Shown: one piece after another, positions 28,526-39,368 of the stretch
Layout of the letters: each line of letters begins with the position of its first letter
Position numbering within the stretch: position 1 is the first letter of the stretch
Source: Effrenium voratum
Taxonomy: Eukaryota > Sar > Dinophyceae > Suessiales > Symbiodiniaceae
Length of the DNA stretch: 64,000 nucleotides
Assembly (NCBI GenBank): GCA_963377175.1
Contig: CAUJNA010003292.1
Coordinates: 124,001-188,000, forward strand
Direction: 5' to 3'
Translations under genes and position numbers: made by a program
The notes under the pieces: generated by a model
The model's database searches: none
Told to the model about the DNA's origin: nothing
Seen by the model: the letters and a program-made list of their open reading frames with translations, nothing else

Positions 28526-30370
28526 TTGCAACACATTGCCCAAATGTACGCAAAATGACCTGAAACTTAGATGGGTTGAAGGGTTGATTGCAATCCCTAG
28601 CCCTGGAAGAAAACCAAAAGGCGTTGGGGTGTGTGTTTTTGTTGGAGAGCCCCAGAATGTTGGTGTTCAATCGAATTTCCCTCTGGAAAGCCGCAAAGAA
28701 TGAGTACCAACTCCAAGCAAGACTGCCAAGATTTGGTTTTTCTAGCGAGTTTGGTGACGGAAGGGCGGAAACCCATGGGTTTCAAAGGGGCGCGAGGGTC
28801 CACCCCAGCCCATTTCATTCTTTTGCGGAGGCAAACAAACATGGGTTTGTCTCAAGGGGACGCTCCAAAAATGGATTCTGTGTTCCTCTTACTCCCTTTA
28901 AAGAGTTTCAAGAAAGGGTACCCAAGAAAAAAACACTGACCCAAATAATTACCCTAGCAACTAAACATGGTGCACAGCCGTTGTGGACTTGTTGGGTGGA
29001 ATGCATTGCCGGTTTTTTGGGAGAATTTAGATCTCATCGTTTGGACAAGTCCATATGATTTGCTTTTGGTGCCATCCCCCGACCAAATCAGGTGTTTCCG
29101 ATTGGATCGAATCCCTTCTGGGCGAAAACGGGGACTTAAAGAGTGCTCCTGCAGCCATATTTGTATGAAGGGGTATTCCATGCTGGCCGAAAGAGCAAAC
29201 CGGTCTCTGAAATGCCCCAATTTTGCATTTTTGCTGCACCTCAAAAAAGCAAGTTCTGTGATGAGTTTCTTGCTGCCAAAAGCAAGAGCTTGGCAAAGCA
29301 GTGTGTAAAACTGCCCTGCGTTCGCAGCACACGTTCGAGCCGTGAGGTTCGTGCCGCTCCATCCCGGACGTCGTTCTTAGTGATTTCGGAGCAATCCTCT
29401 CTTGGGCGTTCACCCGTGGCTCTTCAAGGGCTGGGCGTTTTTTTTTGGAAGGCCCCGGGCAATACTGTGGACGGTTGCGTCTGTCCGCAGTAGGATAATG
29501 GGAACCCTTGTTAAGCTGTATTCCTGGATGATTACTAGGGCAGTATCCCCTTTAAGTGAGACTCCAGATCACTTCAAGGTGCGTTACACCCAAGTAGGAT
29601 GGGTTTATTAGTCTGAGGTTCCCGCTACCAGCAATCCCAGTCAATCCAAGTTATCAGTACTTGGACGTTCCACCCACTTAGTAAGTAGGTCATAACCAAG
29701 GTTATTGGCCTGGGGAAACTGGGGTAGTTGGCTTATGACCATTATGTCATCGGGATCTGATGGTACCCCTCAAAATGGTTCTTGACTCTGATCTCCATAG
29801 AAGCTGACGATCAGAGGGTCTTGCAAAACTACTTTCCTTTTGGGGAACCCCTCTGTCTGGGTGCTCGAACAGCTTTGTATGTGGGTTCTAAGCCTGGTTA
29901 GAGGGGAGTACCCCCAGTTACCCCAGTTACGATGGGTGCAACAGTGCACTTCCATGATTGGAGGGTTTTTCAGGGCACAACCATTCCCTTTTTAGTCAAG
30001 GCTTGGTGCATGCAAAATCAAAGAACGGCCGGGTCGTTGTTTTGCTTGCGGGTGGGTACCAAACACCCGTTTTGTCCTTGTTAAACCTCCAAACAACACC
30101 CCAAACGCCCCAAAGCCCCCGCCCCCCCCTCCCCCCAAAAGCACCCCCCTCCCCCCCGGCCTCAAGATGTTGGCATTGTTGGGGTGGGAGGCAGGCTGGA
30201 AGTGGTGAACTTGGAAAACAAAAAAACTCTAGCCTTGCCCCCCCCCAAAAAAAAAAAAACCTCTGCCCCCCAGCCTTACCCCCTCTGTTTTCCAGCCTCA
30301 CCACCCCCTCTACCCCCCGCCCTCCCCAAAATTTCTTGGACCAACTCCGCCTCGCTTCGGCCCTTCGCAG

Positions 30371-30466
30371 GAGCTGGCCCTGCGCCTCAAGGACTCCGAG
30401 GACGAGCACGTGGCCGGGGCGCCCGGACGCGACGCGCGCGGCCGCGTCGGTGGCAAGGATTTTCAG
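30371..30466 (+). other. Candidate exon, charged protein segment
   Basis: Follows TTCGCAG and reads ELALRLKDSEDEHVAG then RDARGRVGGKDF. Very GC-rich third positions in a low-complexity setting. One of the more convincing exon-like blocks. Function unknown. Confidence 0.42.
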
Positions 30467-30555
30467 CCAAAGGACCACGGGAGAGGAGGGAGCAAAGGGA
30501 TTTTTGGTTTTTATTCAGGGAAGTGTGTGTTTTGGTGGCTCTTTTTTAATTTTGT

Positions 30556-30606
30556 GTGTGTGTGTGTGGTTGTGTGTGTGGGTGTGTGTGTGTGTGTGGT
30601 TGTGTC
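30556..30606. repeat. TG microsatellite
   Basis: TG runs broken by GG, followed by T and G homopolymers. Confidence 0.9.
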
Positions 30607-31599
30607 TTTTTTTTTGGGGGGGGGTCCGCGTTTCGTGGTTTTACAGGGAAGCCAAGAGGACCACCGTTGCTTTGTTCTTGGGGGTGGTACCCGAACAAGA
30701 ACCGGACGAGCCGCCACCTGAGTGCGATAAAAACCAACGTCAGGCATGTTGCAACCTGGACCAAGCCCTGGGTTTCATCCCCTCTGAACACCCAAGTCCC
30801 TCAATCCCTGAATCATGGGGCCTTTCTGGGTAGTCTGCCAGTATGAAACCCAGGCGTCCTCCATTCCAAGGGACTCCTTCGTCGTTTTCTTCTCGGTTTT
30901 TCTATTGGGGTCCCTTGGTTCTCTGCCTTCACCAGCCAAATGGAACCACTGGGCAAAGCGAACACGCGCTTGGAGGTGAAGAAGGAAAACCAGGAGCTTT
31001 TTGTCCGTTCCACTCGTGGACAGATCGATCCGGACTTGGTCTTTGAGCAAATCACCTTGCCTCGACCCAGCGGAATGAAGTCAACTGGCCGCGCTGCCAA
31101 ACATTCAGGAGCAGGGCATAGTGCGTGGGAGTAGGGACTACATCCACCTGGTAACCTCCATCACAGGGGATCCGGCATGGATCCACCATCATCTTCAAGT
31201 TTTGTCTCAAGCAAGTGCTGGAGCAAGGACACCAAGTTTACTGCTTACTCCTGGTCCTCTTCCCCTACGTCTGGCCACACATGCACGAACTCATTTTTGT
31301 GGAGTCCATATCCAACGATTTTCACACGCCCAAATTGAGTTTGGAAGGGCCCGACATCGGGGTGAGCCTACTGCTGAACAGAATCCACGGGGATGGGTTT
31401 GGCCCCTGTTGGCAAATTGGTGATTCATCTCAAAGGCGAAGAATCCATCAGTGCGAATGATTTGTCCATCACGACGGCCAAATCCCAGACAGATGCTCAA
31501 ATTATGCTTGGGCAATAGAAAATGACGAAAAAGTGAAAGGAAATTTCCCAACATTGGCTGGTGAAACTATTTGCACCAGAAACTTCAAAATTGAGCAAA

Positions 31600-31677
31600 C
31601 CTGGATCGCCAGTTGCTGCTTTTTCTCAGCAACTACGACTGTTTGCCTGGAATAATGCAGCAACTTGGCGATCCAGG
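31600..31677. repeat. M5 foldback repeat, copy 3
   Basis: The best-paired M5 copy: CCTGGATCGCCAGTTGCTGC against GCAGCAACTTGGCGATCCAGG, apart from one G-T pair. Confidence 0.88.
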
Positions 31678-32149
31678 CAGGTTTCTTTTGTGCGTGGCAA
31701 AAAGCGCTCTGCCTTAACCATCTGAGCCGTGTGCAACCAGCAAAAAACGCACGAGCTACTACATGGGCGTGTCGTGTTTTTTGAGGGAACCCCAAAGTGG
31801 ACTCTGTTTTCCTCTTAGTTGCCCGTTACACCCACCAGCAACGGGGTACCGAGCCTCAAAACAAAGAGCCCGCACGTGGTCGGGTCCAGATATCCTGGTT
31901 TCTCTATGTTTGGGGTTAGTCCAAATCTCAAGCAAAACGAGGGGACTCGTGCCTGTCCTCCTGGGGAAAAAGCAGGTCTGTCTAGCTAGGTTACCTTCAG
32001 TGGCTTGTCTGTTTGGTTCCCTGGTTGTCAGAGTTTGGTGGTTCAACATGCTCGGGCGTCGAGCTATGCAAAGATGAGAATAGCAGGTGAGTCCAGGGTT
32101 CCCCCTGTACCAACCATAATCTCAATCACACGGGTTAGAGAACTCGCAG

Positions 32150-32218
32150 CGGAAAGGGGAGAAGGGGAGGAGAGACAAGGGGGGGAGGAGGGGAGGGAGG
32201 AAGGGCAGGGGAGGGGGT
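32150..32218. repeat. Purine-rich GGGGA tract
   Basis: G/A-only on this strand for about 70 bp, with several G-runs that could stack as a quadruplex. Confidence 0.7.
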
Positions 32219-32589
32219 CCTTGCCTTCTTGGGTGGACATCATCTGTTCAAGGCAAGTTTTGGGGGAACTCTTAGGCATAAGAAGCGGCATGAGCAGAAC
32301 CCTGGAGCCCCGGATGATCAAGCCGGCTCCTTAAGAAGGTCCCTGGTTCACGGTTCGGAAAAATCACTTTTGGAGGGGCCGGGACCCACCCTATGAGTAG
32401 GACGGGTTTGTGAATCCGGGGGTAACATTGCCAGGGGAGAAGTCTAGGCTTGATTCCAAGTCCATTCTTTTCAGTCATCGTTCTTTTCCAAACCAGCCAT
32501 TTCCCCACGGTTTTTGGTGGTGTTCTAGAAAGAAGGATCCCTGGAAAGAATGGGGAAGGCACTTTGAAGGCACCCCTAGAAAATTCCAT

Positions 32590-32686
32590 GATAAACTATT
32601 GTTTGGCTGGTATTTGCAAGAGGATCTCTCAGAAACCATGGTTTCTTAGGTGGTGCGAAATGGACTTCCTCCATCCACAGTTTTGC
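32590..32686. repeat. M2 partial copy
   Basis: TTTGGCTGGTATTTGCA to CTTCCTCCATCCACAG. The left terminal repeat is not recognisable. Confidence 0.6.
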
Positions 32687-33963
32687 CACGGGGAAAATGG
32701 CCCAAACCGGGCCCAAACCCACACTCGATGGGGTTCGGCGGTCATCTACCAGGCACCTTCTGGCGTCAAAACGGCGGTGAGATGATGCCGCAGCCGCGGA
32801 GCACACGGTCGCCGCGGAATGAGTTTGATCAAAAGCGGGCGATTGGCTGCGATTTGGCCAAAACGAGTGCCCCACCCCGCCCCAACAAGAAGGAGATAAC
32901 ACGTCTTTTTCATTGGGGAACCACCTCAGACCCATTTTTCGAGCTGCGGGTTGGGGGTTGTTTGGTGTTGACAAGCGGCGGCAGAAGGCGGGACTTGACT
33001 GGACTCGCAAAGTCAGGGTGGGTGCGTTTGCTTTCCATGGCGCCTTTATGGGGGCCGTTCTCCAAAAAGAGAGCCAGGCACCCAGGATCCACGTAGACTC
33101 GACGCAGCTTCTGCCATGTTGCGTCCAGGATCTAAGTAGAAACCGTCCCATGAATTCTTAGGGGTGTTCCCTCTAAAAGTGTTTTCTGAATCCAACCACT
33201 AAAAGGAATCGGACACCCCCCCAATCAAAATCATCCGGGGGTTCTGCTGAATCCGGGGTTTAGGATCGGATTCCCGACCTGTGCGGTGGTTTTTTGATTT
33301 TGAAGTGAGTTTCCTTTGGATGGCGTGATGTCTAAAGGGGAAATGATAGGGAACCCTGATAAACCTATCTAGCAGACCTGACCTGTTCTTGAACGCCCCC
33401 AGTGGTTCCGTTTACCTGGTAAATGCTGGTAACCAAGGGGGTTCCCACATAGGAAGAACCACATTTTGAAATTAGGCCGGGGATCCACTGGGGTCGGCAC
33501 GTTTTCCATGCGTCGCAGAATGCACGGGGCGGCCACTTTGTCTCCGCTGTCACGGCGCTCCGACGTGGGTCCCGCGGCTTTTTTGGGTTCAAGGCATCCG
33601 CGAGGCGAACAGTTTTGCTCAGGGCGCGCAGGCCCGGAAACAAGCTGACGTTAAGAAGCTTGCACGATTCAAAAAAGTTCTGGCCGATTCGGAAAATGGG
33701 ATTTCAACAAATTTTTACCGGGACACGTTACGTGGGGCACAGCCCAAACCATCCACCGGGTTGATTCACACCAACCCCAGGTGAATTGATCTGGGTCATC
33801 GCTAGAGGTGGCCTGATCGGCATTTTGCCATCCAGTCATAGGGTCCCCCCTAATTTAATTTGGGGGCGTTCCTGGTTTTTAGTGGGCATTTATCACTTTT
33901 GGAGGGGAACACCCCCCATATTCATAAACTCCGGTTTATCAATCCGGGGTCCCCCCTATAGTG

Positions 33964-33997
33964 TTTTGGCACAAGTCAAATACGCCCACCAAAACAA
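33964..33997 (+). repeat. Left inverted repeat of the AT-rich island
   Basis: TTTTGGCACAAGTCAAATAC and on to CCACCAAAACAA. It pairs with 36843-36876. Confidence 0.75.
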
Positions 33998-34171
33998 CCC
34001 TATTGCTCAACCAATTATCATTTCGCTAGAAGTGGTTAACCAATGGAAAAAGGAAATCCTAAGGGCTCACTCGAATCATGTCAACAATCACAGTACAATG
34101 CATTTGGAGTATTGTGGAGGGACAAGGCTTAGGTAGAGAGTCACCACCACGGCTTATACAGGGAAATTATA

Positions 34172-34193
34172 AACATATAAGATCTTATATGTT
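34172..34193. terminator. Perfect 22-bp palindrome downstream of a minus-strand gene
   Basis: AACATATAAGATCTTATATG plus TT is a perfect palindrome, 38 bp past the stop (34231) of the minus-strand gene. The adjoining TGTAATTAT also recurs at the second hairpin. In some giant viruses such hairpins mark mRNA 3' ends; that role here is inferred. Confidence 0.65.
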
Positions 34194-34230
34194 GTAATTA
34201 TTGCATGGATAAGAAATTCAATCGCTCATC

Positions 34231-34691
34231 TCAATTATAACTGGCAACGCTTTCATTATCACTAAATTCTTCGTCCTTGTCATAGAAGTCTTCCGTGCTT
34301 AGTATATGATATGCCATTCTGTCTCTGTCCTGAATGGCATCATTGCTAAGACTTAAGAGTCCTCTCATGGCATGATAATGGCCAATTCTCAAGACTTCCC
34401 TTCTGTCATCAATATTTTCAATGAACCAGAGCTGTTTAAATGTATTTTCAATATCATATATGTAAGACTAATCATAGAATGCTTTTGATTCTATGTATAT
34501 TTCATAATCTGATTCGGTGACGTCCAATGCTTCAGTCAAACTCATTGCCCAGAACGGGTTTCTTTTCACTCTTTCCCAAGTTGGAAATGGCGTTTGAGAA
34601 TATCATTATACCTGTAAGGATGTACATCATAACAGTTATATGACATAATGTTCAATCTAATTTTCAATGGTAGATTATTAGTGAAGCGCAT
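34231..34691 (-). pseudogene. Broken minus-strand gene, product unknown
   Basis: Reading the minus strand from an ATG at 34691-34689 gives MRFTNNLPLKIRLNIMSYNC then HPYRYNDIL, then after a frameshift near 34600 FPTWERVKRNPFWAMS. An in-frame TAG at about 34470 is followed by DIENTFKQLWFIENIDDRRE and an acidic end SDNESVASYN before TGA (34233-34231). Composition is clearly protein-like, about 150 codons. I do not recognise the family. It is too fragmented to be active. Confidence 0.6.
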
Positions 34692-34770
34692 ACTTTACTC
34701 AATCTATAAAAGCACTATTTCTTTGAATACCTTTTCAGGGAGAAGTGTCTAATCGAGAATATTTTATTTA

Positions 34771-34794
34771 CAACATATAAGATCTTACAAGTTG
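34771..34794. terminator. Imperfect copy of the same palindrome
   Basis: CAACATATAAGATCTTACAA plus GTTG, two asymmetric positions away from perfect. It lies 17 bp past the stop of the next minus-strand fragment (34811). Confidence 0.62.
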
Positions 34795-34810
34795 TAATTA
34801 TACTATGGTT

Positions 34811-34965
34811 TTATATTTGTGGGTACTGTCTCAAATTGATGCCAAAGTTAAGAAATTTGAATTTGTTAGATGTTTTCATTATTGTATTAAATTCCCTTTT
34901 TAGATTGTCAAAGTTCAAAGGACAGTTCCTCAACACCCACCGTATGCCACTCAAGCCATGATGAT
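34811..34965 (-). pseudogene. C-terminal piece of a minus-strand gene
   Basis: About 50 codons on the minus strand ending GLSGIRWVLRNCPLNF...FKFLNFGINLRQYPQI-stop. It looks like the conserved tail of a longer protein whose upstream part is missing or replaced by the plus-strand helicase piece. Family not recognised. Confidence 0.5.
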
Positions 34966-34999
34966 GAATGTATATGAATGAATGTATTGACAGCATTTT

Positions 35000-35657
35000 G
35001 CCCCATTTGTTTCTGGAAGAGAGTACAATCTCAGGAGGACAAGGACAGACTCAAACACATTGTTGATGACATCTTTGAACAACATGTGGCATTGCAGGAT
35101 GTGGTCGACAAGTATTTTGAATATACTGATGACATAACAGGAACGGAGAGTAGCATCGCATATTTGAACAACACATGCAAGGAAGTTTCAAAATACATCG
35201 GGAAACGCCAAGGTAAACAGAACGAGTTTGAGGTTGACGAGATCATGAACTGCAGGGAGTATCAGAAAACAACCACATAAATCAATGTAAATGTGAGGTA
35301 TGAAATTATTGATACTTCCGATGCTTGGATCACAACTGCCAACATCAAGACACGGGAAGAGATCACACTTCACGTTGGTATTCTGAGAAGTCATTTCATC
35401 TTCGCTTTCTGTTACACTTGTCATTCCGGTGAGGGTTGTTCCATAGATGACGATGTCACCATTTTTGATTGGAATCATCCTTTGATTTCTCGTGAGTCTT
35501 TATGGACCGCAATTACTAGAGCAAGGGATTTAAACAGGGTCAAGTTTTACAAATACAGTAGTGGTCTATATGAATAGTTCAACGAGAGGTGTATTCACAA
35601 TTACTTTGAAAGAATGGTGTTAGCATACAAAGAACAATATCGGAATAAACATTTGTG
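35000..35657 (+). pseudogene. SF1 helicase C-terminal remnant
   Basis: One frame carries SQEDKDRLKHIVDDIFEQH, then YLNNTCKEVSKYIG, then VDEIMNCREYQK before an in-frame TAA (35278-35280). It resumes as VRYEIIDTSD. It then shows the superfamily 1 C-terminal motifs: CHSGEGCSIDD in the position of the T/S-H-x-x-Q-G motif, and LWTAITRARDLNRVKFY as the last motif. After a TAG (35575-35577) a tail HNYFERMVLAYKEQY follows. Superfamily 1 helicases unwind DNA, and this subgroup is typical of large DNA viruses and related elements. The N-terminal ATPase part is absent. The Gln of the H-x-x-Q-G motif reads Glu. Confidence 0.65.
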
Positions 35658-35663
35658 ATCCCA

Positions 35664-35870
35664 GAAGAAACTTGTGTGGATGCTGAACGGTTGAAGTACA
35701 ATGTCAATGGCAAGTGTGCCAACCGTGCATGTGGTTTTGTTTTACCAATGGATTCTGGCAATATAAATTCTAATCTGACGTGCCAGAGGTTATGTAACTA
35801 TCTACCCACACACACAAGATAATCTGGTGGCTTTTTGCGCTTCTTGTAGTCGGTGCTTCAGTAACAAAGT
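35664..35870 (+). pseudogene. HNH-like zinc domain following the helicase
   Basis: In the next frame, ETCVDAERLKYNVNGKCANR leads to a paired-Cys pattern. NSNLTCQRL then NYLPTHTQDNLVAFCASCSR and CFSNK follow the sequence logic of HNH / endonuclease VII-like domains (N-L-T-x-x-R, H-T-x-x-N, C-x-x-C). It was probably the C-terminal end of the helicase polypeptide, now separated by a frameshift between 35600 and 35660. Confidence 0.52.
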
Positions 35871-35919
35871 TTCGTTTTAAAGAAATAGCGACACGGGTAT
35901 ATAGAGGTATAAATCGGTA

Positions 35920-36444
35920 TGAAATGGGAAGATCTACAAAGTTACAGATGTGGGAGATACCAAGTGCTATATTGTAGCACAATCGAAAGTTTGAAAAGAG
36001 GCTTGAGAGACATAGGAGCCAGTATAAAGAGTATCTGCAGGGCAAGGGAGATAACACTCGTGTGTGTTTTTCTTTGATGAGTTTGGAGTGGAGAATTGTT
36101 AAATCGAATTGATTGAATAACACTCATGTAACAATACAGCAGAATTAGAAAGACAAGAAGGTAGACATATTAGGCGTGGCAATTGTATCGCATAATTGTT
36201 GCAGGTAAGACTTGCAAAGAAAGATATGATGACGTAAATGAATATGTACGTTTCCAACAGCGAGTATATCGGCAGTTGCATCCAAATAAATGAAAAGGAG
36301 AAGGTCGAAGACGTTCCCAAAAGATTAAATATGTTATATAAAACTGAAAGACATTTATGTGGTTGTGGCAAATACTTCACGTTTGGACACAAGAAACGAC
36401 ACGAAAGTCACAGAAGCATCAGCACTGGATCATGGGCAAACTAA
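35920..36444 (+). pseudogene. GIY-YIG nuclease remnant with terminal zinc finger
   Basis: GKIYKVTDVGDTKCYIV (from 35926) matches the GIY...YIG core. In the next frame, FEKRLERHRSQYKEYLQGKG (from 35990) matches the conserved Arg-His helix, and FFFDEFGVENC follows, with a TAA at 36098-36100. AELERQEGRHIRRGNC continues the family pattern near 36139. CGCGKYFTFGHKKRHESH (about 36360-36413) is a C-x-C...H...H finger of the type that ends such nucleases. At least two shifts and one stop break it. GIY-YIG enzymes nick DNA and are common in viral and mobile elements. Confidence 0.65.
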
Positions 36445-36842
36445 TCAACCAAAACAAGGATCCCAAGTAGAACAAGTTCCCCTTGTTGTTCCCGCCCACA
36501 TGTTGCCCGACGTATTGGGGTGTTTGGGCGAGAAAGGTGGCTTTCTTTCATTTAGGGTTGACAATGGTATCAGGAAATTTGGGGTTTCAGTGTAGTCTGT
36601 TAGAGCTTGGGGAGAATTGGTGGAGGCATGGGTTATTTTCATGATTGGGTAGAAGGAGGGATAAATCGGGTGATTTGTGTTTTGGTGAGTGGATGCTGGC
36701 AGGCGGATTGACAATTGTGAGGTGTGGGGTGTGAAATGGTATGTGGTTCTGAATGTTGTTTTGAATGAGTATGAGAGTTTTGTCATGGGTGGGTGATGAG
36801 AGTAAGAAATGGATTTGGAAGTGTGTTTTGTTGAAAATGGCC
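36445..36842. other. Right part of the island, no gene recognised
   Basis: Long open frames on the minus strand are rich in Ser/Thr/His/Pro, and the plus strand is G/T-rich. Neither looks like a family I know. Confidence 0.45.
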
Positions 36843-36876
36843 TTGTTTTGGTGGGTGTACTTGAATTGTGCCAAAA
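36843..36876 (-). repeat. Right inverted repeat of the AT-rich island
   Basis: TTGTTTTGGTGGGTGTACTT and on to GTGCCAAAA. Complementary to 33964-33997. Confidence 0.75.
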
Positions 36877-37325
36877 AGTACAGGAGGGCGGATGGCAACT
36901 GTGGGTGAACAAGGCCTACTCTAACTCATCTCGGGGTGTGACTCCCCCGCCTGACTCTAACTTGCACCGGATCAAGATAGTTGTGCCAGCGTTCCCGCAA
37001 AGTGGTATGGGGAAGCAAACCACCCAGTCCTTGTTTGAAAGGCACAAGGAGGGGTACAAAAACCACAAAATTGGAATAGATGAGACCCCAATCCCAACTG
37101 GGCGTGTGTTTAGGGTGCGCGTTTGGTGGCTTTCAAGGGAAACCAAAGGGCCACCACTTGTTATGGTGGCCCCCTCAAAAAAAGGCAGACCCATCTTTTT
37201 CCAACCGATCGATTCACGCCAAACCTTCCGTTTGCTGAACTGATATCTTGTTCGTGCTATTTCTTCCCTTGGCTTGAACGGGGATCGGCTTCACTGGACA
37301 ACGTTCCTCCTGTTTATTCCCCTTG

Positions 37326-37402
37326 GAAGCAACGCAAGGCAGGCCCCATGAAGTATTGGGGCTACGCGCTGTGCGCGCAGGCCTTAGAGCCGGTGGGGAT
37401 TC
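37326..37402 (+). other. Candidate exon
   Basis: Reads KAGPMKYWGYALCAQALEP with GC-rich third positions. No family recognised. Surrounded by M2 material. Confidence 0.3.
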
Positions 37403-37664
37403 GCGAATCGGGTTCGCATACCAAGTGAAGCAGGGCAATGGTATCCACGAATCTGTGATACGTTTCATGGGCGTCCCAAAGTGGTTGGAGAAAAAGCCCG
37501 AGCTGGAAACACCTGGATCACAGTGGGGAGATTCCCTTGTGTAGTGGTTTTTTTGGGGGCTGCCTTCTTTTTTGGGGGGAGATTCCCCAACAGTATCACT
37601 AGTGGTTGGAGAAAAAACTTCGAGCTTACTTCCTCTGTTGATCCACCACCCCAAGATTCCCTCA

Positions 37665-37796
37665 TACTGTGGATGGACGAAATCCTGCACCACCCAAGAG
37701 ATTTTGGGAATGATCATTCCCCTGTAAATACCGGCAACTAATGGTTTCCCATGGTAACAACTTGGTGCGAAATGGATTTTGCAACCATCCACAGTA
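37665..37796. repeat. M2 foldback repeat, copy 3
   Basis: Family M2 runs TACTGTGGATGGACGAAATC to its inverse ...CCATCCACAGTA. The middle carries TGATCATTCCCCTGTAAATA. This copy is complete. Confidence 0.88.
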
Positions 37797-38251
37797 TCAC
37801 CCAAGTGGTTGGAGAACCTCCCCGAGATTCCCAAGAGTGTCACAGAAGGGATAAACTTCCTCTGCGATCCACCGCCCCAAGATTCCCTTATATCACAAGT
37901 GGTTTTTGTGAGAATCCCCGAGTGATCAACCAGACTGTGAAGCCATGGTGGTGATTCTTTTTTCTTTGTAAAGGTGGTGTTTAGACCTTCTAAGAAACCA
38001 CCTAGGAAGTTTTACAGGACCCTGATTTTGGTGGGCATTTGGCCCAGTTTCCTGTAGATTACCTTACCCTCTAGCTGGTTTCTATGAAACCTTTTTTTTT
38101 TGGCCCCGCCCAGCGACTCAGCGGGCCCCTCGGAAGCCGTGGGGAGTTAGGCCCTGGTGTTCTCCGTCGAGGCACGAGCAGGCGCCGCGGGCCTCAGAGC
38201 CCGGCGTTTTTGTTCCTTTCTTTTTCTTCTTTTTTTCCTCCCTTTTTCTAT

Positions 38252-38324
38252 ATGTATAATATATGTATATATGTGTATGTATATGTATATGTATATATGT
38301 ATATGTATATATGTATCTATACAT
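38252..38324. repeat. TATG/TA microsatellite
   Basis: About 73 bp of TATATG-type units. Confidence 0.9.
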
Positions 38325-38498
38325 ATGTTTTTGGTTTTGTGGCCGAACAAGGGGTGTGGACCCGTGACCTGTGGATCCGGCGGCTTTTCTTCTTCTCTTT
38401 TTTTTCATGCCAGGGTATTGGGTCAAGAGCCAACCACCAGGAATTGGAGCGCAGAATTTTAGTCCCAGGGCAACCCATTTGGGGTTACCCGATTTTTG

Positions 38499-38625
38499 CA
38501 GGGCTCCTCAAAAGATCTCCATTTTGCTTGCCCATTTGAAACATGGCTTTTTCAACACCAAAATAAAGATTGTAAGCCACCATTTACAAGTTGCAATGTT
38601 CAGGTGTATAATGTAAGGATCCCTG
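38499..38625. repeat. M4 foldback repeat, copy 2
   Basis: Very close to the copy at 28400, including the AAGATCTCC and CAACACCAAAATA segments. It sits directly after a GGGGTTACCC segment like the end of the truncated M3 copy at 27386. Confidence 0.88.
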
Positions 38626-38927
38626 CTTTGAGCTCCCCCTTTTCTTTTCTTTTTTGCTTTTTTGGGGTCCCTTGGGTTTTCACTAACCAGGCAAAAAGAT
38701 AATTGTTTGCTGGGGTCCTAATTCCAGCCTAGTATATACACATATGTTTTAAGCTGGGATTTTCAAGAAAGTTTAGAGAGAGAGAGAGAGAGGGGAGCCC
38801 CCCAGAAATTTGGAACAGAGCCATGCCATGCCATTCTGATGAGCAGTGAAACAGCAGTTGGGTCGGGAATGTCAGGTTTGTAGGTTGTAACCACGGCAAA
38901 TGTAACTGGGGACACCATGGTTGCCAC

Positions 38928-39060
38928 CTACAGTGGATGGTGGCCAAATCCAGTTCGTACCACCGTTCAGAAACCCAACGGAATGATTCGATGCCAACAA
39001 ACGTTATGGTTTCAACCATGGTTTCATGGTTGGATCGGACTTCGCAACCATCCACAGTAT
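38928..39060. repeat. M2 foldback repeat, copy 4
   Basis: CTACAGTGGATGG to CCATCCACAGTA. The middle has GGTTTCAACCATGG twice. Confidence 0.8.
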
Positions 39061-39309
39061 GGAGGTTGTATAGCACGTGTAGAAGGCTCCAAAACCCAGC
39101 CTAAAAACCATCGGCGTGTTGTGTGTTTCCTCTTAGTTTCCCTTTAAAGCCAAAAGAAGGGGTGCCAACTCCAAAAAAGACACCCAAACGTCCCTCACCC
39201 TTGGACAGCGGAATCTTTGAGCGACTTTGGTTTTTTGATGCCTGCAACTTTGGATGGAGGTGTTTTTTTTGTGATCCCTGCAAGTTTTTTAGCTAGGCTG
39301 ATCTTCCGG

Positions 39310-39368
39310 TTTGGCTAGTTGGTTGGTTGGTTGGTTGGTTGGTTGGTTGGTTGGTTGGTTGGTTGGTT
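39310..39368. repeat. GGTT microsatellite
   Basis: About 14 GGTT units. Confidence 0.95.

Larger units (their letters stand above)
27515..30365. other. Non-coding stretch
   Basis: Contains an AAAAAGTTAAACTTTTTGCAGG foldback, an M2-like repeat and an M4 repeat (listed). A C-rich tract lies at 30110-30160. No gene is supported. Confidence 0.45.
33964..36876. mobile_element. AT-rich virus-like or Polinton-like island
   Basis: Base composition changes abruptly to AT-rich. The ends carry inverted repeats (33964-33997 and 36843-36876) that match at 31 of 34 positions and stay similar outward for a few bases. Inside are remnants of an SF1 helicase with an HNH-like domain, a GIY-YIG nuclease with a zinc finger, and two minus-strand genes followed by matching palindromes. 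These proteins occur together in large DNA viruses of protists and related mobile elements. Every reading frame is broken, so it is an old copy. The exact outer boundaries and target duplication are unresolved. Confidence 0.7.

Noticed and set aside
31690..31740. Minus-strand GCTCAGATGGTTAAGGCAGAGC resembling a tRNA D arm
   Set aside because: D stem pairs, but no anticodon or T arm follows. Possible SINE head, not a tRNA gene.
36445..36912. 155-codon Ser/Thr/His-rich minus-strand ORF at the right end of the AT-rich island
   Set aside because: Low-complexity composition and overlap with the terminal inverted repeat. No support as a gene.
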